Positions 11,661 through 22,953 are shown, numbered from the stretch's first letter. The stretch is DNA of 64,000 nt from Adiantum capillus-veneris (GCA_014529385.2 CM043945.1:146780241-146844240), one strand, 5' to 3'. Program-made: numbers and translations. Notes: generated from the sequence alone by a model not told the origin.

Positions 11661-11965
11661 GCCACATCGGCTTAGAGAGAGAAAATGAAAATGTTAAATT
11701 GTGCATTTTATGTGATACTTTCTGCGCAACAAAAAGCCAAAATGACATTCTTTGGTAGGTAGCCGTCGTCTTTATCATTCTTATCCTTCGTTCTCTTGTC
11801 AGGAATCCAACTAACCATATGACTAATGATTTGAAATGCCAACTTACAAGCATTCCCTCCAGAAACATAAGCCACACGAACTCTATCAACTCTAAACTTG
11901 AGAATATGGCTTTCCCTCCCAAAACCTGAGACATTTCTCCGTCTTCTTCTCTATCAACTCTAGGA

Positions 11966-13714
11966 ATGGAGAATGCATCTTTTCCTGATGAAAACACTAA
12001 TTTGAACTTACAATCCTCAGCCCCTTCATCTTCAACACTTACCCAAAGAAAGAACACACATCATCTTCATGTTGATGTATTGCAAGAGTACGCACCGTTG
12101 CAGAAACGTAGGAGGGAGTCTTTCTTATCTCAATGGGAGAAAGAACTTAGTAGGACAAACAAGGAACATCATTTGGATTTGTGGACCGATGGGTCTATCT
12201 ATCCAAAGGATCCTACGACAAATCCGCCACCTCCCTTTGCTAATATCACTAACCTCTTACATTTCACAGGCGATGGCAAGGATGGGCTATTGGGATACAC
12301 TGAACATTTGGAAATGAGAGGATTGAATGCAGAAAGGCAAAGAAACTTCCAGGGGATGGAGAACATGCAGCTGAAGAAACTTAATGAAGCATGCTCTCAA
12401 AAGATTTTATCAAACAGAGAGACAATCCAAGGCCTTGAGAAGAAGATCACAAGTTTGCGAGAGAAAGACACCGTGCTTGGTATTTGGAAAAGAAAACGAG
12501 ATCTGTGCAACATTGAGAACATGAAGGTTGGTAGTGGTGGCCTGAAAAAATGAATACGAGCTTTAAGGTAACTCATTTCTTCAATGTGATTCATTAAGAA
12601 ATGGATACACTTACTTTCCTACATGATCATAACGCATTGTGCTTTTTTGGCAGGTCTTTACTGTATCCAAACTCGAACGGTGCAGGCTTCAATGCGGGAG
12701 TGCATTACAGCCGTCTAGTTGCAAAAGAAGTAGTTGAAGAGATGATAACTCAGAAAATTTCGTAAGTTGAAAGGGAGGCTACTTACCTCCTTCATGAATG
12801 AGAATCAGCTGGAACCAATGGAAGTGCAAGCAATACTTGATGAGAGTGGCATCTCGCAGATGGGATACATGGAACTCTTCAAAGCATTAGCTAAAAAGTC
12901 TCAAAATAAACTACATAAGAGGATCATTGCTACCAAAGCCATCACATGTAAAGGCTGCTCGCCGGCACGTAAACGATGAGGTGTTTGAGAAACTTGGGTC
13001 ACCATTCCATATTGAAGCAACATTCTTAGGCAAGTGCGGCAGAGAGGTATAGTTTAACGAGCACAACAACCTCTTCGTTGATCTTGAAGCATTGCAAAGG
13101 TATGCAGCTCACTTCTTTGACATCAGTCGAGACGAGTGCGGTGGGGTTCTCAAGTTTGTTTTGAAGCTCGACGAGTGCGAGGTCGTGAAGAACAAGAAGT
13201 TGGAGAGAGTCACCATTACCCTTATGAACAGAGCTTTGGATCCATCAATAACGAAAGAGGATCCAAGATACTTCAGCGTGCAATCAGAAAAAAACATTCT
13301 AACTCTAGGATCATTTCAGGTATACTTCGTTCACTCTATGATAACAAAAATATTGATTATTTGGTTCTTGATTTTGTGTTTTCATTTTTCACTGCAGGTT
13401 GATAAGGAAAATTTTGAAATCCTCGATTGGGTTTTTAGTCAAACCCAAATTCCTTCTATCATCAGTGAACAAAGAAACGGAGCCGTTCTTTCAGTGGAAG
13501 GATTTGGTGACTACACAGTGGAATGGCACATGGCAGGTGACTTAAAGATTCTTAAGTGTATGTACAACATAACACACGGAGCAGCTATGGAAAATCCATG
13601 CTTATATTGCATGGCTGATGCACAATCACTTGAGAGTGTGCAATGGATTAGAGCTCCCAATAGACATCTTCAAGATAAAACTTTTAAACCAGTGCTTGAT
13701 ATTCCTATGAGTAG
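11966..13714 (+). pseudogene. Family B transposase-like protein, unit 1 (3' part lost)
   Basis: Exon 1 (11,966-12,553) is open: a 195-residue protein with a disordered N-terminus, a DLWTDGSIYPKDP motif, DGLLGYTEHL, then a coiled coil (about residues 110-180). Later exons (about 12,655-13,010, 13,030-13,318 and 13,398-13,714) continue: VAKEVVEEM, NDEVFEKLGSPFHIEA, NNLFVDLEALQRY, VLKLDECEVVKNKKLERVTI, YFSVQSEKN, then the core GFGDYTVEWHMAGDLKILKC..PCLYC. Every block aligns with 39,303-36,328 (-). GDLK followed by a CxxC resembles the second catalytic Asp plus zinc knuckle of RNase H-fold transposases; this function is inferred. A normal-looking intron (13,319-13,397) ends in TTTTTCACTGCAG. Similarity stops abruptly after IPMSR near 13,714, where other DNA begins. 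In-frame stops lie near 12,763 and 13,052. Confidence 0.72.
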
Positions 13715-14084
13715 ATTACCCAATGCCAAATACGCGTAGAGCAAACTGTTTCTCAATCAGAATTAGTTTTTTTGCGTTTAGTGGGAGGGGGTGCCCACCA
13801 CACAATCTTGTAAAAACTTTCATTGCAAACAGTGGGAGATTTGCATTGTCATCGGAGTATTCCTTGTGGTATATTATGATCTACATAAAAATTGCAATGA
13901 ATTTATGGGCCGTAAGTGAGATGAGTGCAATTGCCAAGTACTTGAATTGTTTCTATAAACCTTTTTGTGGTTGAAACGCCTGATGTAGTGAGACAACGCC
14001 GCATCCTTGCCTTGGACTCCAGTGACAAGCCCTTGCCATGAGCCTCCCGCTCTTCTAAGGAAACTATCGTCATACATTAGCACC
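13715..14084 (-). pseudogene. Fragment of an unknown minus-strand gene, split from 19.3 kb by copia insertion
   Basis: On the minus strand 14,083-13,970 reads YDDSFLRRAGGSWQGLVTG, VQGKDAALSHYIRRFN, a compact protein-like stretch with no match I recognise. It abuts the copia target site. The minus-strand coding-like sequence resumes on the other side of the retrotransposon (19,572-19,357), so both may be parts of one gene of unit 2. The left end of unit 2 should lie near 13,714, but no terminal repeat is clear there. Confidence 0.4.
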
Positions 14085-14311
14085 TGTTACCATATACATG
14101 TGGTAGTGATGTGTGTGAACACACTAGGACCGCCGGGGCATTTTTTCCCTCTTTAGGAGGTTTTTGCTCCCGTGCAATGTATATACGCCCATCACTCTAG
14201 GGCTATCTATGTTCCCATTGCACACTAAGTAACACACTCTCTATTGTGTGCCTTGAGCTTCCTTCGTCTTCTCCAAGCTGCATGTGTTTCTCTGCAACCC
14301 TAATTCCAACA
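14085..14311 (+). repeat. Copia 1 5' LTR
   Basis: Starts TG and ends CA, with promoter and polyadenylation signals expected inside. Paired with 19,070-19,294. Followed two bases later by the tRNA-Met-like primer binding site. Confidence 0.95.
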
Positions 14312-14674
14312 ATTGGTATTAGAGCAGGTCACGTCCTCCCGAGCTTAGTCGTCAGCTACTCCGGTACACGCCTGCTCACTTTCTCTGATTTCAGTGAGCT
14401 TTGGCAAGCATTCGCAGGTCGACAAATATTTTGGGCAAGCTCATAGATCTTGGTCTGCTCAGAAATTTTGATTTGGGCTCATTTCGGCCTCCGTTTCCAC
14501 TACAGGCAGTACTGCACAGGCTATTTCGTCATTTTGTGCAGAATTTTTGTCAGAGACGTTTTCTGCATAACAGGTGCCTTATAGTCTTCTACGGTTTGTT
14601 CTATATAGCACAGGTTGTTCCCGCTCCGTTTCTCCTATTTTTGGGCAGTTTTCACATCAGGTGCAGCATTTACC

Positions 14675-15724
14675 ATGGCTGACAACAACAACACAGATGT
14701 GTTCAAGATGTTTCCTGCTGTTGAGGACAGGTTGGATGGGGACAACTACCCTATGTGGACTTATATGATGCAACATGTTCTTGTGTCAAAGGGTGTCTCG
14801 AACATTGTGCAGGGCATTGATGGACGTCCTGGTTCTGAGGATGTAGGCGATGTTGAGGATGTTGCAGGTCTTGCTGCAAGGATTGCAACTGTTAGAGTTG
14901 TTTTGCCTATGGTAGAACAAGATCATTGGGATGTTAAGGATGCGCATGCTCATGCATTGATTGCGTTGTCTGTGAAGCGCACCATTATTCCTCACATCTG
15001 TTCAGCAAAATCTGCAAAACAAGCTTGGGATATTCTAGCAGGTCTTTATGCAATCCGCAATGAGGCTAAAATTGCTTTGCTGCATAAAGAGATGGAGTCG
15101 AAGATTATGCATGAGGAAGATGATATGGAAACTTTCCTTGCTAGTGTCAAGGATATCAATGAGCAACTTATTTCTGCAGGTGAAGTTATCTCAGACAGTT
15201 CCCTTGTGCAGACTGTTCTTGATGCCTTACCAGATTCTTACCAGACTTTTGCTAGTACTTGGAGACTTATGACCCAAGGAAATCCAGAAGTTGTCAAGTT
15301 TGATGCATTATCCACATTGCTGTTGCAAGAGTCACTTTCCAGAAAAAACAGGACTAGGCAGCGTGCAGTTGAACAGGCTTTTATTGCTTCTCAAAGAAAG
15401 GGTGGTCACAGTAATGTAGCCACTTCTTATGGTTCTGCTGTGAGTGGAAAAAATTCTATTCCTAATGCTTTTGCTGGTAGAAATTCTTCTGGAAATTCCG
15501 ATGACAAGGGCAAAAAGAAGATGCGTTGCCATTATTGTAAAGCTAATGATCACTTGATCAAGTCGTGTCCTAAGTTGAAGGCCAAAGAGGCTAAGAAGAA
15601 AGAGGGTGGCTCCAGTGCAAATGCTGGTTCCACTACAAATGCAACCATTGTTGAGTCTTCTGTGAAAGGAGACTGTAATGTTGATGTTGATGCAAAATGG
15701 GCTTTTAGTGCAGAGTGCACTTAG
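14675..15724 (+). CDS. Copia 1 gag
   Basis: The start chosen is the ATG at 14,675 (MADNNNTDVFKMFPAVEDRL), the first good Met before the conserved LDGDNYPMWTYMMQ copia gag motif. Domains: UBN2-type capsid (about residues 15-240: KQAWDILAGLY, LLHKEMESKIM, LDALPDSYQTF), a basic linker, then a zinc knuckle CHYCKANDHLIKSC near residue 285. The protein packages the element RNA in virus-like particles. A TAG at 15,722-15,724 ends it, but the same frame continues directly into protease, so in a living relative gag and pol are probably one polyprotein and this stop is a lesion. Confidence 0.88.
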   Translation: MADNNNTDVFKMFPAVEDRLDGDNYPMWTYMMQHVLVSKGVSNIVQGIDGRPGSEDVGDVEDVAGLAARIATVRVVLPMVEQDHWDVKDAHAHALIALSVKRTIIPHICSAKSAKQAWDILAGLYAIRNEAKIALLHKEMESKIMHEEDDMETFLASVKDINEQLISAGEVISDSSLVQTVLDALPDSYQTFASTWRLMTQGNPEVVKFDALSTLLLQESLSRKNRTRQRAVEQAFIASQRKGGHSNVATSYGSAVSGKNSIPNAFAGRNSSGNSDDKGKKKMRCHYCKANDHLIKSCPKLKAKEAKKKEGGSSANAGSTTNATIVESSVKGDCNVDVDAKWAFSAECT

Positions 15725-18700
15725 AATCCTGTTGTCCATGATGCATGCTTGTCAGTTGCTGTAGATTCACATGTGTGGTATTTCGACAGTGGTATTTCGA
15801 CCTCACATTGTGAATTTTTTACCTCTCTCGAGTCTGTCCCTCATGGGAATTCAGTCACTTGTGCCAACAACACCTCTTATCCAATTTAGGGAGTTGGAAA
15901 GATTGTGCTCACTGCTGCTAATGGCAGTTCCTTCACACTTGTTGATGTACCTGGGATCAAGAAGAATCTCTTGTCTGTGTCCGCACTTGCTAGACTTGGA
16001 CTTGTAGTCAAATTTGTGGATGACAGATGTACAGTTCATGATCTCAGTTTTGGTGTGATGAAATTGTTGCATATGGGCTTTTGTGCCATGGGCTGTATAA
16101 GCTCACTTTGTATGACAAGTGTGGACAAAATTTTGCAAATGCTGTTGCAGATTCAAGGGCTATTTCAGATGCAAAACTTTGGCATGCACGTTTTGGTCAT
16201 CTGAATTTTGCCAGTTTGCTACGTTTGCAGAAATCTGATATGGTTGCTTCTTTGCCGCCTCTTGAAGCACCTGTCAAACATGTTTGTGAAGGTTGTATTT
16301 TGGGTAGGATGCAGCGTTCTAAATTTCCAAAGGATGGTTCAGTTCGGGCCACACAGGTTGCATCTTGTGCAGAGTGATGTTTGTGGGCCCATGCAAACTC
16401 CGTCCTTGTGCAATTACCTATACTTCGTGACTTTCATTGATGATTACTCCAGGCATGCATGGGTATTTCCGCTTAAAGAGAAGTCCGAAGTTTTTATGTG
16501 CTTCAAACAATTTCTGGCTATGGCTGAAAATGTCTCGAAATGTACTACGGGCACCCTCCGTTCCGATTGAGGGGGGGAGTATATATCTCATGAATTTAAT
16601 GCATTTCTCGCTAGTCGTGGGATAAAACACCAATGTACAGTGCCTTATACGCCTCAACAAAATGATGTTGCTGAGAGGAAAAACGGGTCACTAACGGAAA
16701 TGGCATGATGTATGGTCAAAAGTCAAGCTTTTCCGCATTCTTTTTGGCTTGAGGCCATCATGTGTGCCACTTATGTGCTTAACAGGTGTCCTACGAAAGC
16801 TTTGCAGTCTATTAATCCATATGAATCATGGCATGATAGAAAGCCTTCTATTGAGCACATGCGTGTTTTTGGCTGTTTGTCATATGCTTTGGTGCCACAA
16901 GTGCATCGCAAAAAATTGGATGATAAGGCTATCAAATGTATTTGTGTTGGTTATAGTGCTGGAATAAAAGGTTACAGGTTGTATCATCCGCAAAAAAAAA
17001 ACGTATTCTGGTTTCTCGTGATGTAGTGTTTGTGAGAGATTCTGTTCAGCCCTTTCTGTCATGTACTAGAGACAGTAATGTAAGCTCACAGGACATTTAT
17101 GACACTTTGTTGCCTCTTTTCAATGGTGGAAATACAAATGTAAGTTCCAATGAGGCAAATGTACAACCTATGGGGGTTTCTGAAAATGTTTTAGATCAGC
17201 CTATTATTGATGTAGATGTACATGATGTACTTGATGAGGAAAGGGCTGAAAATGAGCAGGCTAGAGGTATGTCAAAATGGTTGGTGCACACTTTGCGTGA
17301 CAGTAAATTGGATGCACCTTTGTCTAGTCGTACTCATTCAAGCTCTCTCCATGCATCTTATGCATCAGATTGTTATGCTTTGGCTGTGTCTAGCTTACAT
17401 GATGTTGAGGAGCCTCTGTCGTTTGATGAAGCACATAATTCAGAAAATTGGATGGCTGCCATGCAATCAGAATATGATGCACTTATAGAAAATGACACAT
17501 GGACTTTATGTGATTTGCCTCCTGGAAAAAAGGCCATTGGTACGAAGTGGGTTTACAAGTTGAAACGCAAGCCGGAGGGTGAGATCGATCGCCATAAGGC
17601 TCGACTTGTTGCAAAAGGTTATGCACAACAAAAAGGCATAGATTATGAAGAGACTTTTGCTCCCACTTGTCGTATGACTACTGTACATTTTCTATGTGTA
17701 TTGGCAGCTCATTTTGGTTGGGATGTACATCAATCAGACATTGTTACTGCTTTCTTGAATGGTGACATATTTGAGGAAGTTTATGTAACGCAGCCTTGCG
17801 GTTTTGTCATAAAAGGACAAGAGGACAAAGTGTGCAGATGTAAGAAGGATTTGTATGGGTTGAAGCAATCTCCTCGTGCTTGGTATGAGAAAGCTGACAC
17901 TCATTTGGTTAAACGAGGCTTTCATAACAGTCCAACAGAAAGCACATTGTATGTAAAGCGTGAGGGTGATATACTTCTCATTGTGGTTCTTTATGTTGAT
18001 GATTTGCTGATCACTGGACTAAATGAGAGACATAATGCTGAATTTAAGGCTGATTTGAATGCTACTTTCAAGATGAAAGATTTGGGGCTATTGCATCATT
18101 ACTTGGGTATACAGTTTAAGCAGTGTGATGGTGGTATTGCCTTGTGTCAGAAAAGTTCCATAGAGACATTGCTATGTAAGTTTGGACTTGAGGATTGCAA
18201 ACCTATTGCCACTCCCATGGAAACAAGTTTGAAGTTGAGTCTACATGATCCTGGCGATCCTGCTGATGCCACTCTTTACCAAACTGTTGTTGGATGCCTC
18301 ATTTATGTATGCAACACGAGGCCGGATATTCAGTTTGCAGTCTCACAGGTCAACAGATTTATGCATAGCCCAAGGTCTAAGCATTGGCAGGCTGTCAAGA
18401 GGATTTTCCACTATCTTAGTGGCACTTTACATCTTGGCTTGTTTTATCCCAAGGGGGGATCATTGCCACTAGACTTACTTGCTTTTTCGGACTCAGATTG
18501 GGCTGGTTGTTTTGACACACGAGTGTCCACAAGTGGTTTTTGTTTCATGCTTGGCAGTTCATGTATATCATGGTTGAGCAAGAAGCAACCTACTGTGGCC
18601 ACTTCGAGTTGTGAGGCTGAGTACAGGGTAGTCTTCACAGCTACGGTTGAGTGTGTATGGCTCAGACGCCTTATGGCTGATTTGGGTGTTGGACAGGACA

Positions 18701-18994
18701 CTGCCAACACTATCTACACTGATAGTCAGAGATCTCTCCTGCTGAGAGCCTCTCCCTGACATAGTGGTAATGCACCTCAATGTGCTTTGTGCGAGGAACC
18801 CAATTTTTCATGCTCGCACAAAGCACATTGAGGTGCATTACCACTATGTCAGGGAGAGGCTCTCAACAGGAGAGATCAGCTTGGCTTATGTGCCAACACA
18901 GGACAACCTTGAAGATCTTTTCACAAAGGCATTGTCTCGTGAGAATCTTGAAGCTTTCCGCAAAGCTTTGGGCTTACTCCCCTTTGTGGAGTGA
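15725..18994 (+). pseudogene. Copia 1 pol (protease, integrase, RT, RNase H), multiply broken
   Basis: Protease: WYFDSGISTSHCEFF near 15,778. A pre-integrase zinc region follows (LWHARFGHLN..CEGCILGRMQRSKF, 16,175-16,325). Integrase: DVCGPMQTPSLCNYLYFVTF, DDYSRHAW, GGEYIS, YTPQQNDVAERKN (16,370-16,690), with a TGA in the LRSD-GGEY motif at 16,567-16,569. A frameshift lies in the A-run near 16,993-17,000. RT runs 17,440-18,250 with KARLVAKGYAQQKGIDYEETF, SDIVTAFLNGD and the catalytic LYVDDLLIT (17,989-18,010). RNase H: FSDSDWAGC (18,484), SSCEAEYR, then a disrupted segment (fold-back at 18,731-18,877) before NPIFHARTKHIEVHYHYVRE and the terminus DLFTKALS..LGLLPFVE. It cannot encode a working polyprotein. 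Confidence 0.93.
18731..18877. repeat. 65-bp fold-back inverted duplication inside copia 1 RNase H
   Basis: Left arm 18,731-18,795 is the reverse complement of 18,813-18,877 with one mismatch, around a 17-bp spacer (18,796-18,812). The right arm is normal coding sequence (ARTKHIEVHYHYVRERL). The left arm sits where the usual short SAI.LA.. stretch should be and introduces a stop (TGA at 18,758-18,760). Confidence 0.95.
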
Positions 18995-19069
18995 TCCTGT
19001 CCTCAGGGCATGGCACTTTCCTTTACTCATGTGCCAGCTCTCGTTCACCGCATCACTCCAGGGGTGATT

Positions 19070-19294
19070 TGTTACCATATACATGTGGTAGTGATGTGTG
19101 TGAACACACTAGAACCGCCGGGGAATTTTTTCCCTCTTTAGGAGGTTTTTTCCCGTGCATTGTATATACGCCCATCAGTCTAGGGCTATCTATCTTTCCA
19201 TTGCACACTAAGTAACACACTCTCTATTGTGTGCCTTGAGCTTCCTTCGTCTTCTCCAAGCTGTGTATGTTTCTCTGCAACCCTAATTCCAACA
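19070..19294 (+). repeat. Copia 1 3' LTR
   Basis: Near-identical partner of 14,085-14,311, ending CA and followed by the GCACC target duplication. Confidence 0.95.
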
Positions 19295-19299
19295 GCACC

Positions 19300-20428
19300 T
19301 GGCAGCAAAAAAAAGTGATCATGATATTTTATCACTGGGACATCTCTAATACCATCTCAATGCACGACAAAAGTTACCATCTGATTCTCGTCCATTTCCA
19401 GCATCGACCTTCCCCACAAGTGAATAGACTGACTATTCATTACCTGATCTTTGGGTGCCATGTGCCTACCCATGTTTTCCAAGCCGAGTTGTTTTGTTTT
19501 CGATTCAAACTGCTCATCTGTTGGGAAATTGGCCTCTCCAGACTTTGCTTCATTGAATGTATCTTTGATCATTTGCCACCCTGAAGTGAACTATGAGTCG
19601 CGGATAGCTGTGTCAGCAATAAGATGTTGGTCCACTCCATCATCGTCCACAAACCCCATGTCTGCCTCACAAAAATTCGCAATTGCCACTAGGCAGTAGT
19701 CCTCCCAGATATTGAGCTCATGCATGATATCTGTGAGCAGAACATAGTGGGTGTCGCCTGCCATAGCAAAGCTGGGAGCACAATTCAGAGGCAAAGTCAC
19801 TTCCTTGGACTTTCTCTCTTGCACCCTATTGCTGCATGCGCAAGAGAAACAAGAGTTAAGCCCGCATCAAATGTTTCCTTTAGTGCCTCTACCCGCTCTT
19901 CTTCTCGGTTGAATTGCACCTCCACATCCTGTACCTCTTCCTCCGGCGCCAATGGACAACTACCGAAAGTTGTGGACTGCGAAGTCTCTGACTCACCATC
20001 CGTCTGCAAGTATAAGTAACAGACAAACCTATGGTAGAATTCCAATAAGCGACACTTTTTGAAGTGCTTCATACACTTGTCTTGTACAAGCAGTGCATTG
20101 GAGGGACACTTTTCTAGACAGCGATTCAGTCTCCTTGAATCACTCTTGTAAGGGTCAAGGTCGGATGGGTGCACATATCTCATGCCATCAACTGTCATGG
20201 AATGTCACAAGTGACTGTCTCATACTGTGGCAAATGGGTTTGTAGGTACTCAAAGGAGCAATCTATAATCCTCTGTATAGAAAACTCTGCATTGAACATT
20301 CCTGATGGTTCTGGTGCACGGTGATGAGCACGGGCGTTATATAAGAATGTGAATAGTTCTTCTTCACATGTATCCTCGCTCATGTCTGTCTCTAGGACTA
20401 TGATCCCCATGACTGAAAGAAAAAGCAA
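19300..20428 (-). pseudogene. Unknown protein gene(s) of unit 2, minus strand
   Basis: Three consecutive protein-like stretches on the minus strand. 20,428-20,195 contains EDTCEEELFTFLYNARAHHR and CSFEYLQTHLPQYETV. 20,198-19,797 contains VHPSDLDPYKSDSRRLNRC, KCMKHFKKCRLLEFYHRF and an acidic stretch (PEEEVQDVEVQFNREEERVE). 19,824-19,591 contains HYVLLTDIMHELNIWEDYCL, NFCEADMGFVDDDGVDQH. Then 19,572-19,357 contains EAKSGEANFPTDEQFESKTK. Spacings suggest exons of one or two genes with small introns. I recognise no family. The gene seems to continue beyond the copia insertion (13,715-14,084). It faces away from the H3-like gene. Confidence 0.45.
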
Positions 20429-20498
20429 CCAAAACTATTTGGTGTCATAACCAAGTGAATGTTGAGCCTCGAGTACCCCTCAATGTCTCTTTTTGATT

Positions 20499-20912
20499 GG
20501 TTCTGTCCCGTGGGCTAATGTCATAAGAGGTGACGTTAGTTGAGTTAGAACCAAGCGAGTAGGGCCCCCAAGAATTTCTAAAGGGCCCTATTTGCTTGGT
20601 TCTATCCCGTGCGCTATTGTCATAAGAGTTGACGTTAATTGAGACAGAACCAAGCGAGTAGGGGCCCCAAGAATCAACGAAGGGCCCTATTGACGGGTTA
20701 TGTCCCGTGCACTAATTTCATAAGAGGTGACGTTAGTTGAGTCAAAATCAAGCGAGTAGGGACTCCACGATTCACAAAAGGGCCCTATTCGCGTAGTTTT
20801 GTCCCGTACGCTAATGTCATAAGAGGTGAAGTTAGTTGAGTCAGAACCAAGTGAGTAGGGGCCCCAAGGATCTCCGAAGGGCCCTATTCTCTTGGTTCTG
20901 TCCTGTGACCTA
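20499..20912. repeat. ~99-bp tandem repeat array with internal palindromes
   Basis: Four units start at about 20,499, 20,598, 20,696 and 20,795, plus a partial fifth at 20,894. Each unit has TTGGTTCTGTCCCGTG, GTCATAAGAGGTGACGTTAG, then GAACCAAGCGAGTAGGG and GGGCCCTATT. The ends of successive units make inverted pairs (CGCTTGGTTC / GAACCAAGCG and GTAGGGCCC / GGGCCCTA). The AAGCGA core is shared with the 23.2-kb array. Confidence 0.9.
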
Positions 20913-21237
20913 AGCATTCGGAACAGGTGGATAAGAACAGAGCATTTAATGTTATCAATGATATATTTATAGGCCTACTCACTCACTATGCCCAAAGTCA
21001 GGCACGGTCACATAAGGAGTAATTATTCCAACCATGCATGCGTTTTTACCCTAACGCAGTGGCTTCGGTGGGGACACAGGAAGGGGAGAGGTAGGGAGAA
21101 AGAACCTGTCTCTGCAATATCCAATGGCGCCAAGTTGGATGGTGATGTCGTAGGCCACCGACAACAAGAACCAGAGGGAGGCGATGGCGATGGTGACGCG
21201 GCAGCAAAGGACTCGACCCAGTGGAGGTCGCTCAATG
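20913..21237. other. Spacer between repeat arrays
   Basis: No gene supported. GA- and GC-rich sequence leading into the 122-bp repeats. Confidence 0.3.
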
Positions 21238-21612
21238 CAGGATCACGAGAGCTGGCCAAGTGGAAGAGCGCAAAAAATGCAAAGACAACGACGATCAGTT
21301 TGTTCTACTTGGACATGGAGATGGAGACTGCAAGGGCGTTTGGCATTTGACTCTCAACGCATGATCACGAGAAGTGGCCAAGGGGAAGAGCGCAGAAAAT
21401 GCAAAGGTGATGGCGATTTGTTTGTTCTACTTGGAGATGGAGATGGTGAATGCAAGGGATTTCGGCGTCTGACTCTAAACGCAGGATCACGAGAGCTGGC
21501 CAAGGGGAAGGGCGCAAAAAAGAAAAAGGCAGTGGCGATCTGTTTGTTCCACTCGGAGATGGAGATGGAGATGGCGACTGCAAGGACGATTGGCATCTGT
21601 CTGACCCTAAAC
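21238..21612. repeat. 122-bp tandem repeat, three units
   Basis: Units begin at 21,238, 21,360 and 21,482 with CAGGATCACGAGAGCTGGCC or a close variant. They continue with AAGRGGAAGAGCGCA, TTTGTTCTACTTGGAGATGG and TTTGGCATYTGACTCT. The period is not a multiple of three, so long open frames across it are unlikely to be one protein. Confidence 0.9.
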
Positions 21613-22389
21613 GGTCACTCAAAAAGGCATGTGGGTTGCACTCTCAAGGACAACCAGTATTAAATGGTCTCAAATTCCCATGCAGTACGATTTACCAACC
21701 GCAATCTCGCGCATAAGTGAAGTTGTCACCCTCCCCGAGGTAAGCATTCTAAGTTGAGGCATTACCCCCGCCAAACATATCACGTTTCAACTATTCTGCC
21801 ACTTTTTGCGTCCTCTAGTGCACATCATTCTAATTAAATCTACCCCCATCGACGCTACGCGGTAAGCAAACTCCATCACCTCTTACTCTCGCGCATCCTC
21901 CTTCTCTTACTCTTGTTCTGCAGTGCTTCAGTGACGCGGAACTCTACACACAGTGAAGAGGTATGCTACTTACTACCCTTCTGTGCACTTGTATTTTGTG
22001 TAGACAGTACCAGGCAAATAAGGGAAGGTAAACCCTGTTTTCTGCACCTGTTCGCTTGGTACAGGTCATTGTCCTTGGTCAGTACCAAGCGAATAAGGTA
22101 AGGTCACTTAATCCAAAGGGCCCTATTCGCTTGGTGCTGACCAAAAGAAAATTTAAGTGATGTCTGCTAGTACAGAGGTCAATACTAAGCAAATAAGGGG
22201 AAGGTAACCCCTACTTGTTGCGGATTTAGGGTTTTCTTTTGCCAAATACGCGTTTTGATTTTATAAGAAAGAAACAAAATTACAACTGAACAACAGGTTT
22301 TGAGTTAGAAAACACTTCAGACTTTACAAAGAGTGGCCTATTAATTTCCGGGGGTTTAGGGTTTGCAATAACCATGTAGTCCTTTTCCT
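21613..22389. other. Gene-free stretch with dispersed AAGCGAAT palindrome motifs
   Basis: Between about 22,008 and 22,200 there are five copies of the motif AGTACCAAGCGAATAAGG or its reverse (TTCGCTTGGT, CTATTCGCTTGGTGCTGACC), matching the 23.2-kb array. I see nothing else. Confidence 0.6.
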
Positions 22390-22953
22390 TCACAGCCAGG
22401 CTATCTCTTTGCAAAGCCTGTTGGAAAATTTAATGGCTTCCTCATATTTACTGGCTAGCTCAAGCACTTCATCCTTCATTTCCTGAAGCCAATTAATGAT
22501 AGCCTCCATAGAGCCATTCTCGACGAGCAATCGTTGCATGTCTTCAGGCCTTCTTGCTTCCAGAGAGTCTTTAAGGATTGAGACCCTCTGCCTGACGATC
22601 AGCATTTGCTGCAGCTTCAGGCTAGCATCCTGCACAGAGCATTTAGCAAGTAAGCTCTTCAAACTAGGAGCTTGGAAATTGGGAGAAGAAAGCAAAGAAT
22701 TACCAGCGGCTTACCTCGAGAATTGACTCTCGTGTTGATAGCAGCCACTCCCGAGCTGTGTCAGTCGAGAACATTAAAGGTAACATCGGGGGAGGGCCAA
22801 GGGGGGACCTCATGAGGAGGGCCCAGATGCGGTGTTGCTGGCGCTGCGGGAGTATACCTTGGAAAGGCATCACCACTATCCTAAGCTTCTTTTAGTTGTT
22901 CTGCAAAACCCTGAGGGAGGTTCTGAAACAACTGCTTCTTAAATAGACTTTTA
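22390..22953 (-). pseudogene. Unknown coiled-coil protein of unit 2
   Basis: Minus strand from about 22,953: MSKSLFKKQLFQNLPQGFAE, a Pro-rich stretch with stops, then FSTDTAREWLLSTRESILE ending at a good splice donor (GGTAAGC, about 22,711-22,717). The second exon after the acceptor TGTGCAG (about 22,635) reads DASLKLQQMLIVRQRVSILK, SLEARRPEDMQRLL, then ASKYEEAIKFSNRLCKEIAW, strongly helical and coiled-coil-like. No family recognised. Start and end uncertain. It is divergent from the H3-like gene 0.8 kb away, with the palindrome array between them. Confidence 0.4.

Larger units (their letters stand above)
14085..19294 (+). mobile_element. Complete Ty1/copia LTR retrotransposon with target duplication
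   Basis: LTRs 14,085-14,311 (227 bp) and 19,070-19,294 (225 bp) begin TGTTACCATATACATG and end AATTCCAACA. They differ at about ten sites, so insertion is not very recent. The perfect 5-bp target duplication GCACC lies at 14,080-14,084 and 19,295-19,299. The primer site TGGTATTAGAGC (14,314-14,325) is one base from the usual initiator-Met tRNA complement. The internal gag-pol order (gag, protease, integrase, RT, RNase H) defines copia. It inserted into unit 2. Confidence 0.97.

Noticed and set aside
11620..12057. 145-residue minus-strand frame
   Set aside because: Overlaps the family B end and first exon on the plus strand, which has a homologue at 39 kb; the minus frame has none.
13725..13740. 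TGCCAAATACGCGT shared by 13.7 kb and 22.2 kb as an element boundary
   Set aside because: A 14-bp match is within chance expectation for a window of this size and flanks do not align.
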